A stretch of 60,267 nt of DNA from NCBI RefSeq assembly GCF_005405545.1, contig NZ_BJEG01000014.1, positions 1 through 60,267 of the forward strand, given 5' to 3'. How positions within the stretch are numbered: the first letter of the stretch is position 1; each line of letters starts with the position of its first letter. Below, one piece after another: positions 1-8,538 of this stretch. The translations under genes and the position numbers were made by a program. The notes under the pieces were generated by a model that ran no database searches, was not told the origin of the DNA, and saw nothing but the letters and a program-made list of their open reading frames with translations. This DNA comes from Weissella hellenica. Lineage in GTDB: Bacteria; Bacillota; Bacilli; Lactobacillales; Lactobacillaceae.

Positions 1-117
1 TGTCAGATTCGCAAGCTATATTTCACAAACTCTTTAAGTCAATTTCACGATTTTCACGCTGTTTGACATAGAGCCATAATTTTGGCAGTTTGCGACTTTT
101 TAAAATGTTACGGTTTA
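1..117. other. Window edge without an identified gene
   Basis: No complete gene is visible here. On the minus strand, downstream of the 340-aa gene, one frame stays open for about 30 codons and ends with TGA near position 31. Its translation is charged and protein-like (it contains LPKLWLYVKQRENREID), but it has no start codon or ribosome-binding site. It may be chance or the tail of a decayed gene. Confidence 0.3.
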
Positions 118-1140
118 TTAAAATTTACTCTTGGCATAATTACGCAGATCTGACTCTAGACCAGCATGCCGATTAGCCGGTTTTACATCTAATGATTGAT
201 GAATTTGGCCCCCTGCATTAGCATAATTAGTTGACTCTGTATTTGCAATCATCTGTAATTCAGACAATGAATAATCTGTTTGTTCTTCTGAGAATACTAA
301 CGCACCACTTTTCGTCACTGTTTGATGCGCTTCAAGTGCTGGCCACATCGATATAATGTCACCTTGGGCATTAAAAATCAATTCTAAATGATAACCTGGC
401 ATGGCCATTTTGACATGACTATTATCAACGACACCACGATTATGGAAGTTAGCCTTTGGATATGAAACTGGTGTACCCGTTAATTGTACAATTTTTTCAG
501 CAACATCACCTTGTGTCAACTGATCACGTTTGACTAAGTCAACCACCGGTTTACTTAAATAATAACGCAATTGATTATCAATCACTTTATCCAATTGATG
601 GCTTGTTTCATATTTAGAACGAATCCCATTCCAAGTATGATGCTTTAATCGCATCATAAAAGCAACTTGTTTAACAAATTCTAAATAATCCTGACATTCT
701 GCCATATTTTCGATATGCAAGTAATATAAGTCTGCATTTTTATTTTCAAATCGAGTGGGCCAATGGCCTAATTTTGTCATTTTTACAAAGTTTGCTGAAC
801 TAACCGTCATCCCCAAAATAGCATATAACATCTCTAAACGATCCGTTGCTGGCACACCACCACGATGGAAGCCAGCAACATACATCTTCGTAAATAAATG
901 AGAGCCAACACGATGAGCTTCCAACCATGCTTTTGATAAAATAGCTTGCATAGTTTCATCACTTAATTGTTCATTATTAAAAATTTCATCAACATACGCT
1001 GCAATTGATTTAGGTAGCCAACCATCATTCATTAGATGCGTTGTTTGCGTCGATAAAGTAGCTGTCATTAACGTTCGACGCTTATCCACCCCATTTGGTG
1101 ACTTTATTAATTCTCGCGTTCGTTTAAACAATCCTGTCAT
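118..1140 (-). CDS. Conserved protein of unknown function (340 aa)
   Basis: I do not recognise this protein with confidence. It is cytoplasmic-looking, with no signal peptide or membrane segment. It has a central region rich in aromatic and histidine residues (GHWPTRF near residue 125, LKHHTWNG near 165) and a polar C-terminus. A resemblance to streptococcal DUF3114-type proteins is possible but unverified. The start is supported by GAGGAGGT about 10 bases upstream. It is transcribed in the same direction as the LacI-type regulator behind it, 39 bp away, and may share its transcript. No function is proposed. Confidence 0.75.
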   Translation of the reverse strand: MTGLFKRTRELIKSPNGVDKRRTLMTATLSTQTTHLMNDGWLPKSIAAYVDEIFNNEQLSDETMQAILSKAWLEAHRVGSHLFTKMYVAGFHRGGVPATDRLEMLYAILGMTVSSANFVKMTKLGHWPTRFENKNADLYYLHIENMAECQDYLEFVKQVAFMMRLKHHTWNGIRSKYETSHQLDKVIDNQLRYYLSKPVVDLVKRDQLTQGDVAEKIVQLTGTPVSYPKANFHNRGVVDNSHVKMAMPGYHLELIFNAQGDIISMWPALEAHQTVTKSGALVFSEEQTDYSLSELQMIANTESTNYANAGGQIHQSLDVKPANRHAGLESDLRNYAKSKF

Positions 1141-1179
1141 TACAAAATGACCTCCTCGCTACAAATAGCTTACCATATT

Positions 1180-2172
1180 TTACTTTAACGGTGCAGTTGA
1201 TGAACGTATAACTAATGTTGTATCAAAAGCCGTTACTTGACGTGTCATATCTGGTTGTTTAATGCGCTCTATAACTGTTTTTATTGCTGCTTTAACCACT
1301 AATTCAACTGGTTGTTGGACTGTTGTTAACGCTGGTGTAAAGAATTCGGCATAATCTGTATCATCATAGCCAACAACGGATATATCTTCTGGTACCCGAA
1401 TACCATGTGCATTTAAACCAGATATTAAGCCCACTGCTAATTCATCATTGAGTGCAAAAGCCGCCGTTGCTTGTGTAATCGAGACTGCCATTGCGGCTGC
1501 TCGACCCGCATGTTTGGTTAAATTACGTGTCGTCACCTCACTTACCTTTGCACCTGCAGCCAGCATAGTTTCTTTAAAAGAGGCTGTTCGATAAAGTAGA
1601 TTATCAGTATATAGTTGATTACCTAATAGCACCACATGTTTATGGCCTAACGATATTAGATGCTGTGCTACCAAACGCCCCCCGATTTTATCTGAGGCAT
1701 AAACAGCATCAGCATCAGATAATTCATCATGGTTTTCTAATACGACTAGCGCAACCCCACGCCTTTTCAAGCTCTGTGCAATAGCCACTGGTTGCGTCAA
1801 TTGACTAACAACAATAATCCCATGAACGCCTGAATTAACCAACGTTTCAACCGCTTGATCAGCCGCCCCTCGATCAGCCGTCATAATTGATAATGACGTA
1901 TTTTCAGGTAAATGTTCTTGCATTTTTTGCACAATATTCCCAAAAAACTGTATCTGTAAACTAGGGACTACCACACCAATCAGCATGTTAGCACCTTGTT
2001 TTAAACTGCGTGCGCTAGCATTTGGGACATACCCAATTTCATCACGAGCAGCCAATACTTTGGCCTTTGTTTTTTCAGAAAAGCGGCCACCTTTACCATT
2101 TAAAACTTGTGAAACAGTAGCAATAGATACGCCAGCTAAACTGGCCACATCTCTAATTGACACTTTTCCCAT
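1180..2172 (-). CDS. LacI-family transcriptional regulator
   Basis: This is a 330-aa LacI/GalR-family repressor. An N-terminal helix-turn-helix spans residues 4-50 (VSIRDVASLAGVSIATVSQV, then a hinge around NASARSL). A periplasmic-binding-protein-like effector domain follows from about residue 60, beginning IGVVVPSL. The NGKGGRFS stretch in the headpiece is typical of ribose- or nucleoside-type members in lactobacilli, so an RbsR-like role is possible, but no sugar operon lies nearby. The start ATG follows AGAGGTG. A promoter sits directly upstream. Its target is unknown; autoregulation or control of the neighbouring 340-aa gene are the simplest options. Confidence 0.9.
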   Translation of the reverse strand: MGKVSIRDVASLAGVSIATVSQVLNGKGGRFSEKTKAKVLAARDEIGYVPNASARSLKQGANMLIGVVVPSLQIQFFGNIVQKMQEHLPENTSLSIMTADRGAADQAVETLVNSGVHGIIVVSQLTQPVAIAQSLKRRGVALVVLENHDELSDADAVYASDKIGGRLVAQHLISLGHKHVVLLGNQLYTDNLLYRTASFKETMLAAGAKVSEVTTRNLTKHAGRAAAMAVSITQATAAFALNDELAVGLISGLNAHGIRVPEDISVVGYDDTDYAEFFTPALTTVQQPVELVVKAAIKTVIERIKQPDMTRQVTAFDTTLVIRSSTAPLK

Positions 2173-2198
2173 TTAAACACCTCTATTCCATTAATTAA

Positions 2199-2228
2199 AT
2201 TGTAGCGCGACTAGCCATTTTTTTACAA
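2199..2228 (-). promoter_or_regulatory. Putative promoter of the LacI-family gene
   Basis: On the minus strand, TTGTAA (-35, at 2223-2228) is followed by an 18-bp spacer and TACAAT (-10, at 2199-2204). The spacer contains a GC-rich near-palindrome (TAGTCGCGCTA), the kind of CG-centred element that LacI-family proteins bind, so autoregulation is plausible. Confidence 0.5.
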
Positions 2229-2334
2229 TTAAAAACAATGGATTATTTTTAAATTTAGCTAATATATATTAAAACATTTTACCAACGTTTAAACCATTTA
2301 AAAACCTTTTTAACTTTTTATTTAACAATACTTG

Positions 2335-2362
2335 TTTACTTTAAACAAAAGAACAGTATAAT
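2335..2362 (+). promoter_or_regulatory. Putative promoter of folT
   Basis: TATAAT at 2357-2362 is preceded by TTTACT at 2335-2340 with a 16-bp spacer. Transcription would start about 10 bases before the THF riboswitch aptamer. The -10 is perfect and the -35 is weak. Confidence 0.5.
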
Positions 2363-2380
2363 ATATTCTTGTAAGTCACT

Positions 2381-2489
2381 CAGGGTAGGTTAAGATGCGT
2401 CAAGTGTTGTGGAAACGGAATGTGGGCCACAGACGAAGGTTTTTCCGCGATATCTTAATCACATTCACTGCAACAAGTGAAACCCTCCA
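2381..2489 (+). ncRNA. THF (tetrahydrofolate) riboswitch, class I
   Basis: The leader of folT follows the conserved THF-I layout: AGGGTAGG at the 5' end, then GCGTCAAGTG, GGAATGT inside a small CCACA/TGTGG hairpin, ACGAAG, CGCG, and a closing strand ACCCT. This matches the order of conserved blocks in the known folE/folT aptamers. P1 is formed by AGGGT (2382-2386) and ACCCT (2482-2486). The closing strand also contains CCTCC (2484-2488), which can pair with the GGAGG ribosome-binding site just downstream, so control is probably at translation initiation. Confidence 0.8.
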
Positions 2490-2511
2490 ATTTAAAAGGA
2501 GGTGTTTTCGA

Positions 2512-3051
2512 ATGAAAACATTATCATATGGATTATCACAATTACGCACAAAGCAACTTGCCATGTTAGGCATTTTAATGGCATTACAGCTTGTCATTAG
2601 CCGCTTTTCGCTTGGTACTGCAACCATCAAAGTTGGTTTTACTTTCTTGATTGTTGGTATCATTGCTAAATGGTACGGCCCCTACTGGGGGATGTTAGTT
2701 GCAACATTTATGGATGTTATTAGTAGCTTGATGAACGGTTACGGCTATTTTTGGGGCTTCACGATTTCAGCTATCATTGCAGCTGGTATATATGGCTTTT
2801 CTTTTTATAATCGTCAAACTATTTCGATCCTTCGTGTTGTGATTACTGTTTTCTTCGTATTACTCATCGTCAATGTGATTCTCAATACACTATGGGTCAC
2901 ATTAATTGGTAATATTCATAATACAGAAACGATTTTGTCTTTAATTTGGTTACGTATTATCAAACAAATCGTCTTTTGGCCAATCCAAAGTATCCTATTA
3001 TTTTTATTACTTAATAATAAAACAATTGAAACGTTACATAGCAAAATTTAA
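2512..3051 (+). CDS. folT: Folate ECF transporter S component FolT
   Basis: This 179-aa integral membrane protein has about five to six hydrophobic segments. It is the substrate-specificity subunit of an energy-coupling-factor transporter. A basic N-terminal stretch (LSYGLSQLRTKQLAMLG) leads into the first helix, and the pattern LQLVISRFSLGT followed by KVGFTFL and a WGMLVATFMD motif is typical of FolT. The start at 2512 is chosen because AAAAGGAGGTG lies just upstream and because the longer open frame runs through the riboswitch. The THF riboswitch in the leader supports folate as substrate. The shared EcfAAT energising module is not in this window. Confidence 0.88.
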   Translation: MKTLSYGLSQLRTKQLAMLGILMALQLVISRFSLGTATIKVGFTFLIVGIIAKWYGPYWGMLVATFMDVISSLMNGYGYFWGFTISAIIAAGIYGFSFYNRQTISILRVVITVFFVLLIVNVILNTLWVTLIGNIHNTETILSLIWLRIIKQIVFWPIQSILLFLLLNNKTIETLHSKI

Positions 3052-3091
3052 TACGAAAATCATTAAGATACCCTTGGCTATCTTAATTTAG

Positions 3092-3140
3092 AAAAGCAGT
3101 AAATCAACCAATTTATTTTCGGTTAATTTACTGCTTTTTA
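3092..3140 (+). terminator. Intrinsic terminator after folT
   Basis: A long hairpin with arms AAAAGCAGTAAAT and ATTTACTGCTTTTT encloses an internal AACC/GGTT pair and ends in a T run. It reads as a terminator on both strands and also serves the convergent minus-strand gene. Confidence 0.8.
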
Positions 3141-3220
3141 ATATGTTCTAAAAACATTTACATCATAACAATCATCAAAATTACTAATTATAGAAATTAG
3201 AAATAGTTTTTAACCTATTA

Positions 3221-3535
3221 TTAGTAACTTCGATGTACGGTGAACCCCACATGACAACACGCTGCTTCAAATGAACTGGCAAATTTATTGCGCACATCTG
3301 GTGTTGCAAACAGCAATTTGGTTTCAGTATAAATATCACCACAACCAATTCGATAAACGCAACTATCATACACTTGACCAACAAATATTTCGGGGTGACA
3401 TGTTAACGTATTTTCTAATGCCCTTACTAATTGCTCGACCAAATGATCTGGAATATCTCGTGTATTCTTCAGTAAATGACGAATACCTGCACATCCGTGT
3501 GACTTATGATGATGACTTGTTTTAATTTCCGACAT
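3221..3535 (-). CDS. Small His/Cys-rich protein of unknown function
   Basis: This 104-aa protein has a histidine cluster at the N-terminus (SHHHKSH at residues 7-13) followed by Cys15, with further cysteines at 46, 59, 65, 93 and 94. It has no signal peptide or membrane helix. It is preceded by a good ribosome-binding site (GGAGGTTAATA) and is divergently transcribed from the DtxR-family regulator 180 bp away. The metal-ligand-rich composition and that neighbour suggest a metal-related role, but this is inference. I do not recognise the family. Confidence 0.7.
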   Translation of the reverse strand: MSEIKTSHHHKSHGCAGIRHLLKNTRDIPDHLVEQLVRALENTLTCHPEIFVGQVYDSCVYRIGCGDIYTETKLLFATPDVRNKFASSFEAACCHVGFTVHRSY

Positions 3536-3663
3536 TATTAACCTCCAACTATTTTACTAACAACTGATGCTTATTAATTCTATATTTTTATCATAACTAA
3601 TCATTTTTATTTTTTCAAGCATATAAAAATATTCATCATTGAAAAGAATATTAATGGGAATTT

Positions 3664-3673
3664 ATGGTATAAT
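3664..3673 (+). promoter_or_regulatory. Extended -10 promoter of the DtxR-family gene
   Basis: ATGGTATAAT carries a perfect -10 hexamer (3668-3673) with the TG dinucleotide of an extended -10 one base upstream. No good -35 is present at 17 bp. The gene start is about 43 bases downstream. Confidence 0.5.
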
Positions 3674-3715
3674 TAACCCTATTAATCAATTTACAAAACG
3701 AGGAATTTTTACACT

Positions 3716-4372
3716 ATGACCGAATCCATTTCGAAAACACAGTATCTACAAACCATATTAGAATTAAGTGGTGGCGATGAATCAACCAAAATTTCAAATA
3801 ACCAAATCGCTGAACACTTAAATGTTACCCCTTCATCCGTATCAAATATGTTAGCAAAATTACAAGAAGCTGGTGAGGTTAATGTTATTCCTTATTATGG
3901 GGTCACTTTAACAAAACCCGGTCGTGAAACTGCCCTACGTTTAATTCGTTCACATCGACTAATAGAAACTTTTGGTGCAACTAAATTAGGATTATCAATT
4001 TCTGAAGCGCATTCAAATGCAGATAACCTAGACCACGATGCTGATGATCAATTCATTAATGCGCTTGATAAATACTTAGGTTCCCCAAACCTAAGCCCAC
4101 ATGGTCTCGTTATCCCCGACATTGAGCACCACTATTCACCTAAATCATTACGATCATTACGTGAAGCTAATGATGGTGAAACTGTTAAAATTAATAGTTT
4201 CACTGAAGACTTAGAACTCTTGCAATATACAGAGACACTTAAGTTAGGACTTAATACAGTTTGGTCAATTAAAGAACGTTTACCATTTGACGGACCATTA
4301 GTGCTAGTATCAGATGATACAACGTTACAAGTAACACAACATGCAGCCGACTTCATTTATGTTAATGATTAA
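3716..4372 (+). CDS. DtxR/MntR-family metal-dependent regulator (atypical metal site)
   Basis: This 218-aa protein has the DtxR-family order: a winged helix at residues 5-75 (ISNNQIAEHLNVTPSSVSNM), a dimerisation/metal domain at about 75-140, and a C-terminal SH3/FeoA-like extension at about 150-215. Compared with B. subtilis MntR, the first-helix ligands Asp8 and Glu11 appear to be Gln, and the ExxEH motif reads DNLDH. The RSHRLIE histidine and the PHG motif are kept. Metal response may therefore differ from classical MntR/SloR. The start has AGGA 11 bases upstream. The likely targets are metal transporters elsewhere and possibly the divergent His-rich gene. Confidence 0.85.
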   Translation: MTESISKTQYLQTILELSGGDESTKISNNQIAEHLNVTPSSVSNMLAKLQEAGEVNVIPYYGVTLTKPGRETALRLIRSHRLIETFGATKLGLSISEAHSNADNLDHDADDQFINALDKYLGSPNLSPHGLVIPDIEHHYSPKSLRSLREANDGETVKINSFTEDLELLQYTETLKLGLNTVWSIKERLPFDGPLVLVSDDTTLQVTQHAADFIYVND

Positions 4373-4387
4373 CCAACAATTATAGAC

Positions 4388-4430
4388 AAAAAGGACATTA
4401 AGCTAATTTGGTCGCTTAATGTCCTTTTTT
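4388..4430 (+). terminator. Intrinsic terminator after the DtxR-family gene
   Basis: AAAAGGACATTAAG pairs with CTTAATGTCCTTTTTT around a 12-base loop, giving a stable stem followed by T6. It also faces the convergent rex gene. Confidence 0.85.
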
Positions 4431-4487
4431 AACACCGTTTATTCATCTACTTGATAGATCACGGATTTATTCCATAACACTTTCTAC

Positions 4488-5123
4488 TTATTTATCGCCA
4501 AAATTATTGATAAAGTACAATAGCGTTTGCAGCTCATTTGTTAGATCCACGTTTTGTACCCGTACATTATTAGGGACATCTAAACGTAGTGGCGTGAAAT
4601 TCAAGATTCCACGAATTCCTGCATTAGCTAGACGATTAGCAACATCTTGTGCCACATCTGCTGGTACTGTTACAATTGCAACATCAATACGTTGATCCAT
4701 TATTTGACTTTCCAAATCGGCTAAACTATAAACTGGAATACCTGATTGAATGGTATTTATAATTTCTGGCTTAACATCAAATGCTGCTGCAATACGTGCA
4801 TTAGAACTCTGATGGAAATTGAAATTCAATAATGCTTGCCCAAGATTTCCAACACCAACTAATGCAACTGAAGCTAACGTATCTTGATTCAAAATTTCAC
4901 CAAAGAAATTCATCAAAGCTTCAACATCATACCCATACCCACGTTTACCTAATGCGCCAAAATAAGAAAAATCACGTCGAATTGTTGCGGCATCAAATTT
5001 TACCGCTTCAGATAATTCGTTTGATGAAACGCGAACAGTCCCAGAATCAAGCAACAAATTCAAATACCGATAATAAATTGGCAATCGCTTTGCCGTTGCT
5101 TTAGGAATATCATGTTCAACCAT
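4488..5123 (-). CDS. rex: Redox-sensing transcriptional repressor Rex
   Basis: This 211-aa repressor senses the NADH/NAD+ ratio and controls fermentation and respiration genes. The N-terminal winged helix (about 1-80) contains the family-typical [21 protein letters not shown]. The Rossmann fold begins at about 83 with GVGNLG at 90-95. The C-terminus carries the domain-swapped helix region ending LQTLLYFIN. Length and motifs match firmicute Rex. The gene is monocistronic with Rex-box-like sequences upstream, so autoregulation is likely. It is transcribed away from the helicase gene end and converges on the DtxR-family gene. Confidence 0.95.
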   Translation of the reverse strand: MVEHDIPKATAKRLPIYYRYLNLLLDSGTVRVSSNELSEAVKFDAATIRRDFSYFGALGKRGYGYDVEALMNFFGEILNQDTLASVALVGVGNLGQALLNFNFHQSSNARIAAAFDVKPEIINTIQSGIPVYSLADLESQIMDQRIDVAIVTVPADVAQDVANRLANAGIRGILNFTPLRLDVPNNVRVQNVDLTNELQTLLYFINNFGDK

Positions 5124-5222
5124 TTGGTTCGACCTCTTTTTTCAAAATTTAACAAGTTTCACAAGCAAAAAATAACATTGTGAAACCAATACTACCTATT
5201 ATCATAACACATGCAGTGATTT

Positions 5223-5240
5223 TTGTGAACTAAATAACAA
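5223..5240. promoter_or_regulatory. Candidate Rex operator
   Basis: TTGTGAACTAAATAACAA resembles the Rex consensus TTGTGAAnnnnTTCACAA: the left half is exact and the right half keeps ACAA. Additional TTGTGAA half-sites lie nearby, at about 5174 (plus strand), 5160 (minus strand) and 5250 (minus strand). All are in the rex upstream region, consistent with autoregulation. Confidence 0.45.
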
Positions 5241-5302
5241 TTAATAATTCACAAATAGGCTTTATTTTGTAAACGGTTTCTTCAAATTGGTATACCTATT
5301 GC

Positions 5303-6640
5303 TTAATGTTTTGGCTTTCCTTTATTCTTACGGTGTTTCCTTTTCGCATGCTTTTCTTTGGCTAATCGATCTTGTCGTGATACTGTTGGTTGCGTATTAA
5401 GCGCCTTCTTAACGGTCTTCTTTGACTGTTTATTTTGGGGTGCCTCACCAGTATCATTTGCATCACTAACTACTTTACGGGCATTGTCGCTAACTGTATT
5501 TTTTGTTTTATAAACCTTATGTGCCTTATCGGCTGATGAAGTTTGTGGTTTCGCTTTATGTGATACGACCGTTTTAACACCCGTAACCGTTTTAATCTCA
5601 ACAGCGACCATTTTCTTTAAGTCACGTTGATCATGATCATTACCAAATGAAATTACTAGCCCTGCTTTACCCATACGGCCAGTACGACCTGCACGATGTG
5701 TATAGGTTTCACCATCACGTGGTAAATCAAAATTAATAACTGCTGGTAAATCTGGAATATCCAGACCACGCGCTGCCACATCAGTCGTTAATAAGAACTT
5801 GGCTGTCCCCTTACGGAAATTATCCAATGATTTAGCACGTGTCGTACTTGAGTCACCACGCACCAACGTTGCCATTGCCACATGTTCATGGGCTAAGAAA
5901 CTAGCTGTAATTTTTAGTTGCTTTGTCGTATTAAAAAATACCATTGCTTGAAAATGTTTTTGCGTAGCTAACTGACGTAACCGCTTTTGGCGTTGATCAC
6001 GTGCGGTTGGCCAAAATTCATGCTTAATTGCGGTTGGAATTTCTACATGTCGCTGATCAATACGCAAGAAATCTCGTTCAAAAAGGCCGCTTGCTTTTGT
6101 CGTGTCAACTTCAGTTGCACCAAACAAAGCAACTTGGACGTCCTCGTCTGCGATTGTATCCCAAATTTGATCAATTTGGTTGGCCGTATCGTCACGTAAT
6201 AATTCATCAGCTTCATCAAGAATCACCGTCCGTAAACGCTTTAGCTTTAATTTACCGTTACCAATGAGTTCGCTAACCCGGCCTGGTGTCCCCACCAAGA
6301 TTTCAGGATGCTTTTTTAACCGGTCTAACTGATGTTTAACGTTAGCACCACCAGTTAGTGACAATACCTTTAGTGACAAAATATTGGCCCAATCACGCAC
6401 AACTCTTGTGGTCTGCATGGCTAGTTCCTGCGATGGTGCTAAAATTAATAATTGTTCACCATCATTTGGTACTAATTTCGGCAATAATGGCCATGTAAAA
6501 GCTAATGTTTTACCAGTTCCAGTTGGTGCCAAAGCATCAATTGATTGTCCTTCGGCTAAAGGATTAGCAACTGCCTCTTGTATCGGTGTTAAAGTTGTAA
6601 ATCCAACACTTGTTAAACGTTCTTCAAAACGGGAATCCAT
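5303..6640 (-). CDS. DEAD-box ATP-dependent RNA helicase (CshB-like)
   Basis: This 445-aa two-domain RNA helicase carries the usual motifs: Q motif at about 12-21, motif I APTGTGKT at 38-45, PSQELA at 69-74, TPGR at 118-121, DEAD at 142-145, VFFNT in the second domain, TTDVAARGLD, and HRAGRTGR. Motif III reads GAT (174-176) instead of SAT. After about residue 345 the protein has a basic Lys/Arg-rich tail of about 100 residues, typical of cold-shock helicases that act on ribosomal RNA or mRNA. The compact size and tail resemble B. subtilis CshB. It lies just downstream of the oxidoreductase gene with 28 bp between them. Confidence 0.9.
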   Translation of the reverse strand: MDSRFEERLTSVGFTTLTPIQEAVANPLAEGQSIDALAPTGTGKTLAFTWPLLPKLVPNDGEQLLILAPSQELAMQTTRVVRDWANILSLKVLSLTGGANVKHQLDRLKKHPEILVGTPGRVSELIGNGKLKLKRLRTVILDEADELLRDDTANQIDQIWDTIADEDVQVALFGATEVDTTKASGLFERDFLRIDQRHVEIPTAIKHEFWPTARDQRQKRLRQLATQKHFQAMVFFNTTKQLKITASFLAHEHVAMATLVRGDSSTTRAKSLDNFRKGTAKFLLTTDVAARGLDIPDLPAVINFDLPRDGETYTHRAGRTGRMGKAGLVISFGNDHDQRDLKKMVAVEIKTVTGVKTVVSHKAKPQTSSADKAHKVYKTKNTVSDNARKVVSDANDTGEAPQNKQSKKTVKKALNTQPTVSRQDRLAKEKHAKRKHRKNKGKPKH

Positions 6641-6668
6641 CTTTTCTCCTTAATATCTAACCAGTGTG

Positions 6669-7661
6669 CTATTTGTCTGCAGGAAATACAATACCTGCAT
6701 CTTGGCGTAAGTCAAATAGTACTTGGTTAACAGTTTGACTTAGTGTCAATAATGTTTCGTAAGCTGTCTTAGTTTCAGTTTTATTGGTCATCATATCAGC
6801 AAATAGCTCTGCCTCGGAAATCATTGGATTTGTCGCAGGTGCTTGGCTTAATTCATGCGCAACCTTATCTGCATCGTAATAAGTAATATCTAATACTTCG
6901 GCAATATCACCAATCACTAATGTATCACGTAATCCTAAAATTTCTGAATTCAAATGGCTATTAGATCCTTTACCAAATTCGACTGTGACATCAAAATCTT
7001 GGTAACGTAAGATGGCTATCCCACGACCATCGGCGCCATTACGTAATGGCGTTGCAAAATAATGACTGGCTTGTGGCTTTCCAAACAATTTAATAATTGC
7101 ATAAATTGGATAGATTCCTAAATCGGTTAAAGCACCCGCACTAAATTGACGGCTCAAAACATTAGGTTCATTTCCTGCTAAATATTCGTCAAAACGTGAT
7201 GAATATTTTTCATAAACAAAAGTTGCCCCAGAAATTTTGGGCATTTTTGCGACTTGCTCTTCAATAATTTTAAAATTAGGTTGTTGAATATGACGCGCTG
7301 CTTCAAACAAGCGCACATTTTTATGTTCTGCAAGTAATTGCATAATTTGTGCATATTCATTTGGGTTTGAAAACGCTGATTTTTCTACAATTACATGAAT
7401 ATCATGTACAATAGCTGTCTTAACTTGTTCAAAGTGAACACTATTTGGGGAAGCAATGTAAACAACATCAATACCGCTGTTATAAAAAGTTTCTAAGTCA
7501 GTATAAACCGCGTCAACATTAAAATCTTGACCAAATTTTTGACCAGTCGATTCGCGACGAGAATAAATAGCTGTTAATTCATATTGACCTGACTCATTAG
7601 CTGCTTCTACGAATTGCTTCGTGATCCAATTTGTGCCAATGATTCCCAGTTTGTATGTCAT
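6669..7661 (-). CDS. Gfo/Idh/MocA-family oxidoreductase
   Basis: This 330-aa NAD(P)-dependent oxidoreductase has an N-terminal Rossmann fold with GIIGTNW at residues 5-11, a VYIASPNSVHFEQ segment (about 80-92) and a VEKSAFSN motif where most relatives have EKP. The C-terminal domain is of the GFO/IDH/MocA substrate-binding type. The start is placed at 7661 because AAAGGAGATGG precedes that ATG; a longer frame to 7700 lacks a ribosome-binding site. The substrate cannot be predicted. Relatives act on sugars, inositols or dihydrodiols. Confidence 0.85.
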   Translation of the reverse strand: MTYKLGIIGTNWITKQFVEAANESGQYELTAIYSRRESTGQKFGQDFNVDAVYTDLETFYNSGIDVVYIASPNSVHFEQVKTAIVHDIHVIVEKSAFSNPNEYAQIMQLLAEHKNVRLFEAARHIQQPNFKIIEEQVAKMPKISGATFVYEKYSSRFDEYLAGNEPNVLSRQFSAGALTDLGIYPIYAIIKLFGKPQASHYFATPLRNGADGRGIAILRYQDFDVTVEFGKGSNSHLNSEILGLRDTLVIGDIAEVLDITYYDADKVAHELSQAPATNPMISEAELFADMMTNKTETKTAYETLLTLSQTVNQVLFDLRQDAGIVFPADK

Positions 7662-7781
7662 AATCCATCTCCTTTTAATCCGTTCTGTACGATTAGCCAC
7701 TGTTTATTATACCATTTACAGCAATAAAAAAAGTTGCCTTAAATCATATAAATGATAAAAAGCAACTAACACCACCGCCAT

Positions 7782-8330
7782 TTAAATAACGGTTGCGCCA
7801 AGACTGTTTTTGAAATGTTGTAAAGCCCATTCCTGACCCTGTTTAGTAAAAGTCGCTACGCCAGCTTGCGGAATTGTCAAATTATAATTTAGATTATACC
7901 CATAGATTGCTGTATGTAGCTCACAAATATCTGTACATACGCCGACAAGCCATAAATCATCAATGTTTCGCTCTCTTAAAAAAATATCTAAGTTCGTATT
8001 TTGAAAAGCCGAGTAACGATTTTTGTCAAAACGATAAATTTTTTCATTATCTTGATTTGCTACATACCAATCCTGCAAGCGGCCGTAATATTGTTGCCCC
8101 CATGTGCCCACAATATTATGTGGGGGAAATATCTTATGCGCTGGGTGATAAATATCATTTTCAAAATGCCCGTCAGTAGGCAAAATAACATAATCATCAT
8201 TATCTAGAAATTTTTGTGATTGCTCCAAAATATATGGTTCTAAAACTTGACCTGGTTTACCGCAAGTTAAAGTACCTTTATCATCAACAAAATCGTTTGT
8301 ATAATCAATAATTAGTAGTGTTTTTGCCAT
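7782..8330 (-). CDS. pncA: Nicotinamidase/isochorismatase-family cysteine hydrolase
   Basis: This 182-aa enzyme has the catalytic triad pattern of the family: Asp9 (IIDYTNDF), Lys103 (FDKNRYSAF) and nucleophile Cys136 in VCTDIC. Metal-site residues Asp53 and His55 (TDGHF) and His71 are present, which favours nicotinamidase. It would convert nicotinamide to nicotinate for NAD salvage. The length matches small firmicute PncA-like proteins. It appears monocistronic. A non-nicotinamide cysteine hydrolase remains possible because the metal site is only partly verifiable by eye. Confidence 0.8.
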   Translation of the reverse strand: MAKTLLIIDYTNDFVDDKGTLTCGKPGQVLEPYILEQSQKFLDNDDYVILPTDGHFENDIYHPAHKIFPPHNIVGTWGQQYYGRLQDWYVANQDNEKIYRFDKNRYSAFQNTNLDIFLRERNIDDLWLVGVCTDICELHTAIYGYNLNYNLTIPQAGVATFTKQGQEWALQHFKNSLGATVI

Positions 8331-8398
8331 GTCTTGTCACCCCACGTGTATTGATTGTACCACGCTTTTAAGCGTAAAAACATCTTTGCTTTAGGTAT

Positions 8399-8451
8399 TA
8401 AAAAAGGCCATCAAGCGACCACCACTAAAAATGGCATACTTGACAGCCTTC
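8399..8451 (-). terminator. Intrinsic terminator after the RlmCD-like gene
   Basis: On the minus strand AAGGCTGTCAAG and CTTGATGGCCTT pair around a 24-base loop and are followed by T6. It ends transcription from the rRNA methyltransferase about 90 bp upstream. Confidence 0.7.
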
Positions 8452-8538
8452 AATATTTTTAAAGATTGGACTCTACTGCAGTAACCATGATAACAACATC
8501 GTTAGAAGCAACTTTATCCCGTCTCTAATCACACACGA

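Noticed and set aside
2240-2330. cre site or LacI operator at AACGTTTAAACC
   Set aside because: The dyad is poor and only about 11 of 14 cre positions match.
2395-2511. N-terminal extension of folT to 2395
   Set aside because: The extension translates the THF riboswitch; the strong ribosome-binding site is directly before 2512.
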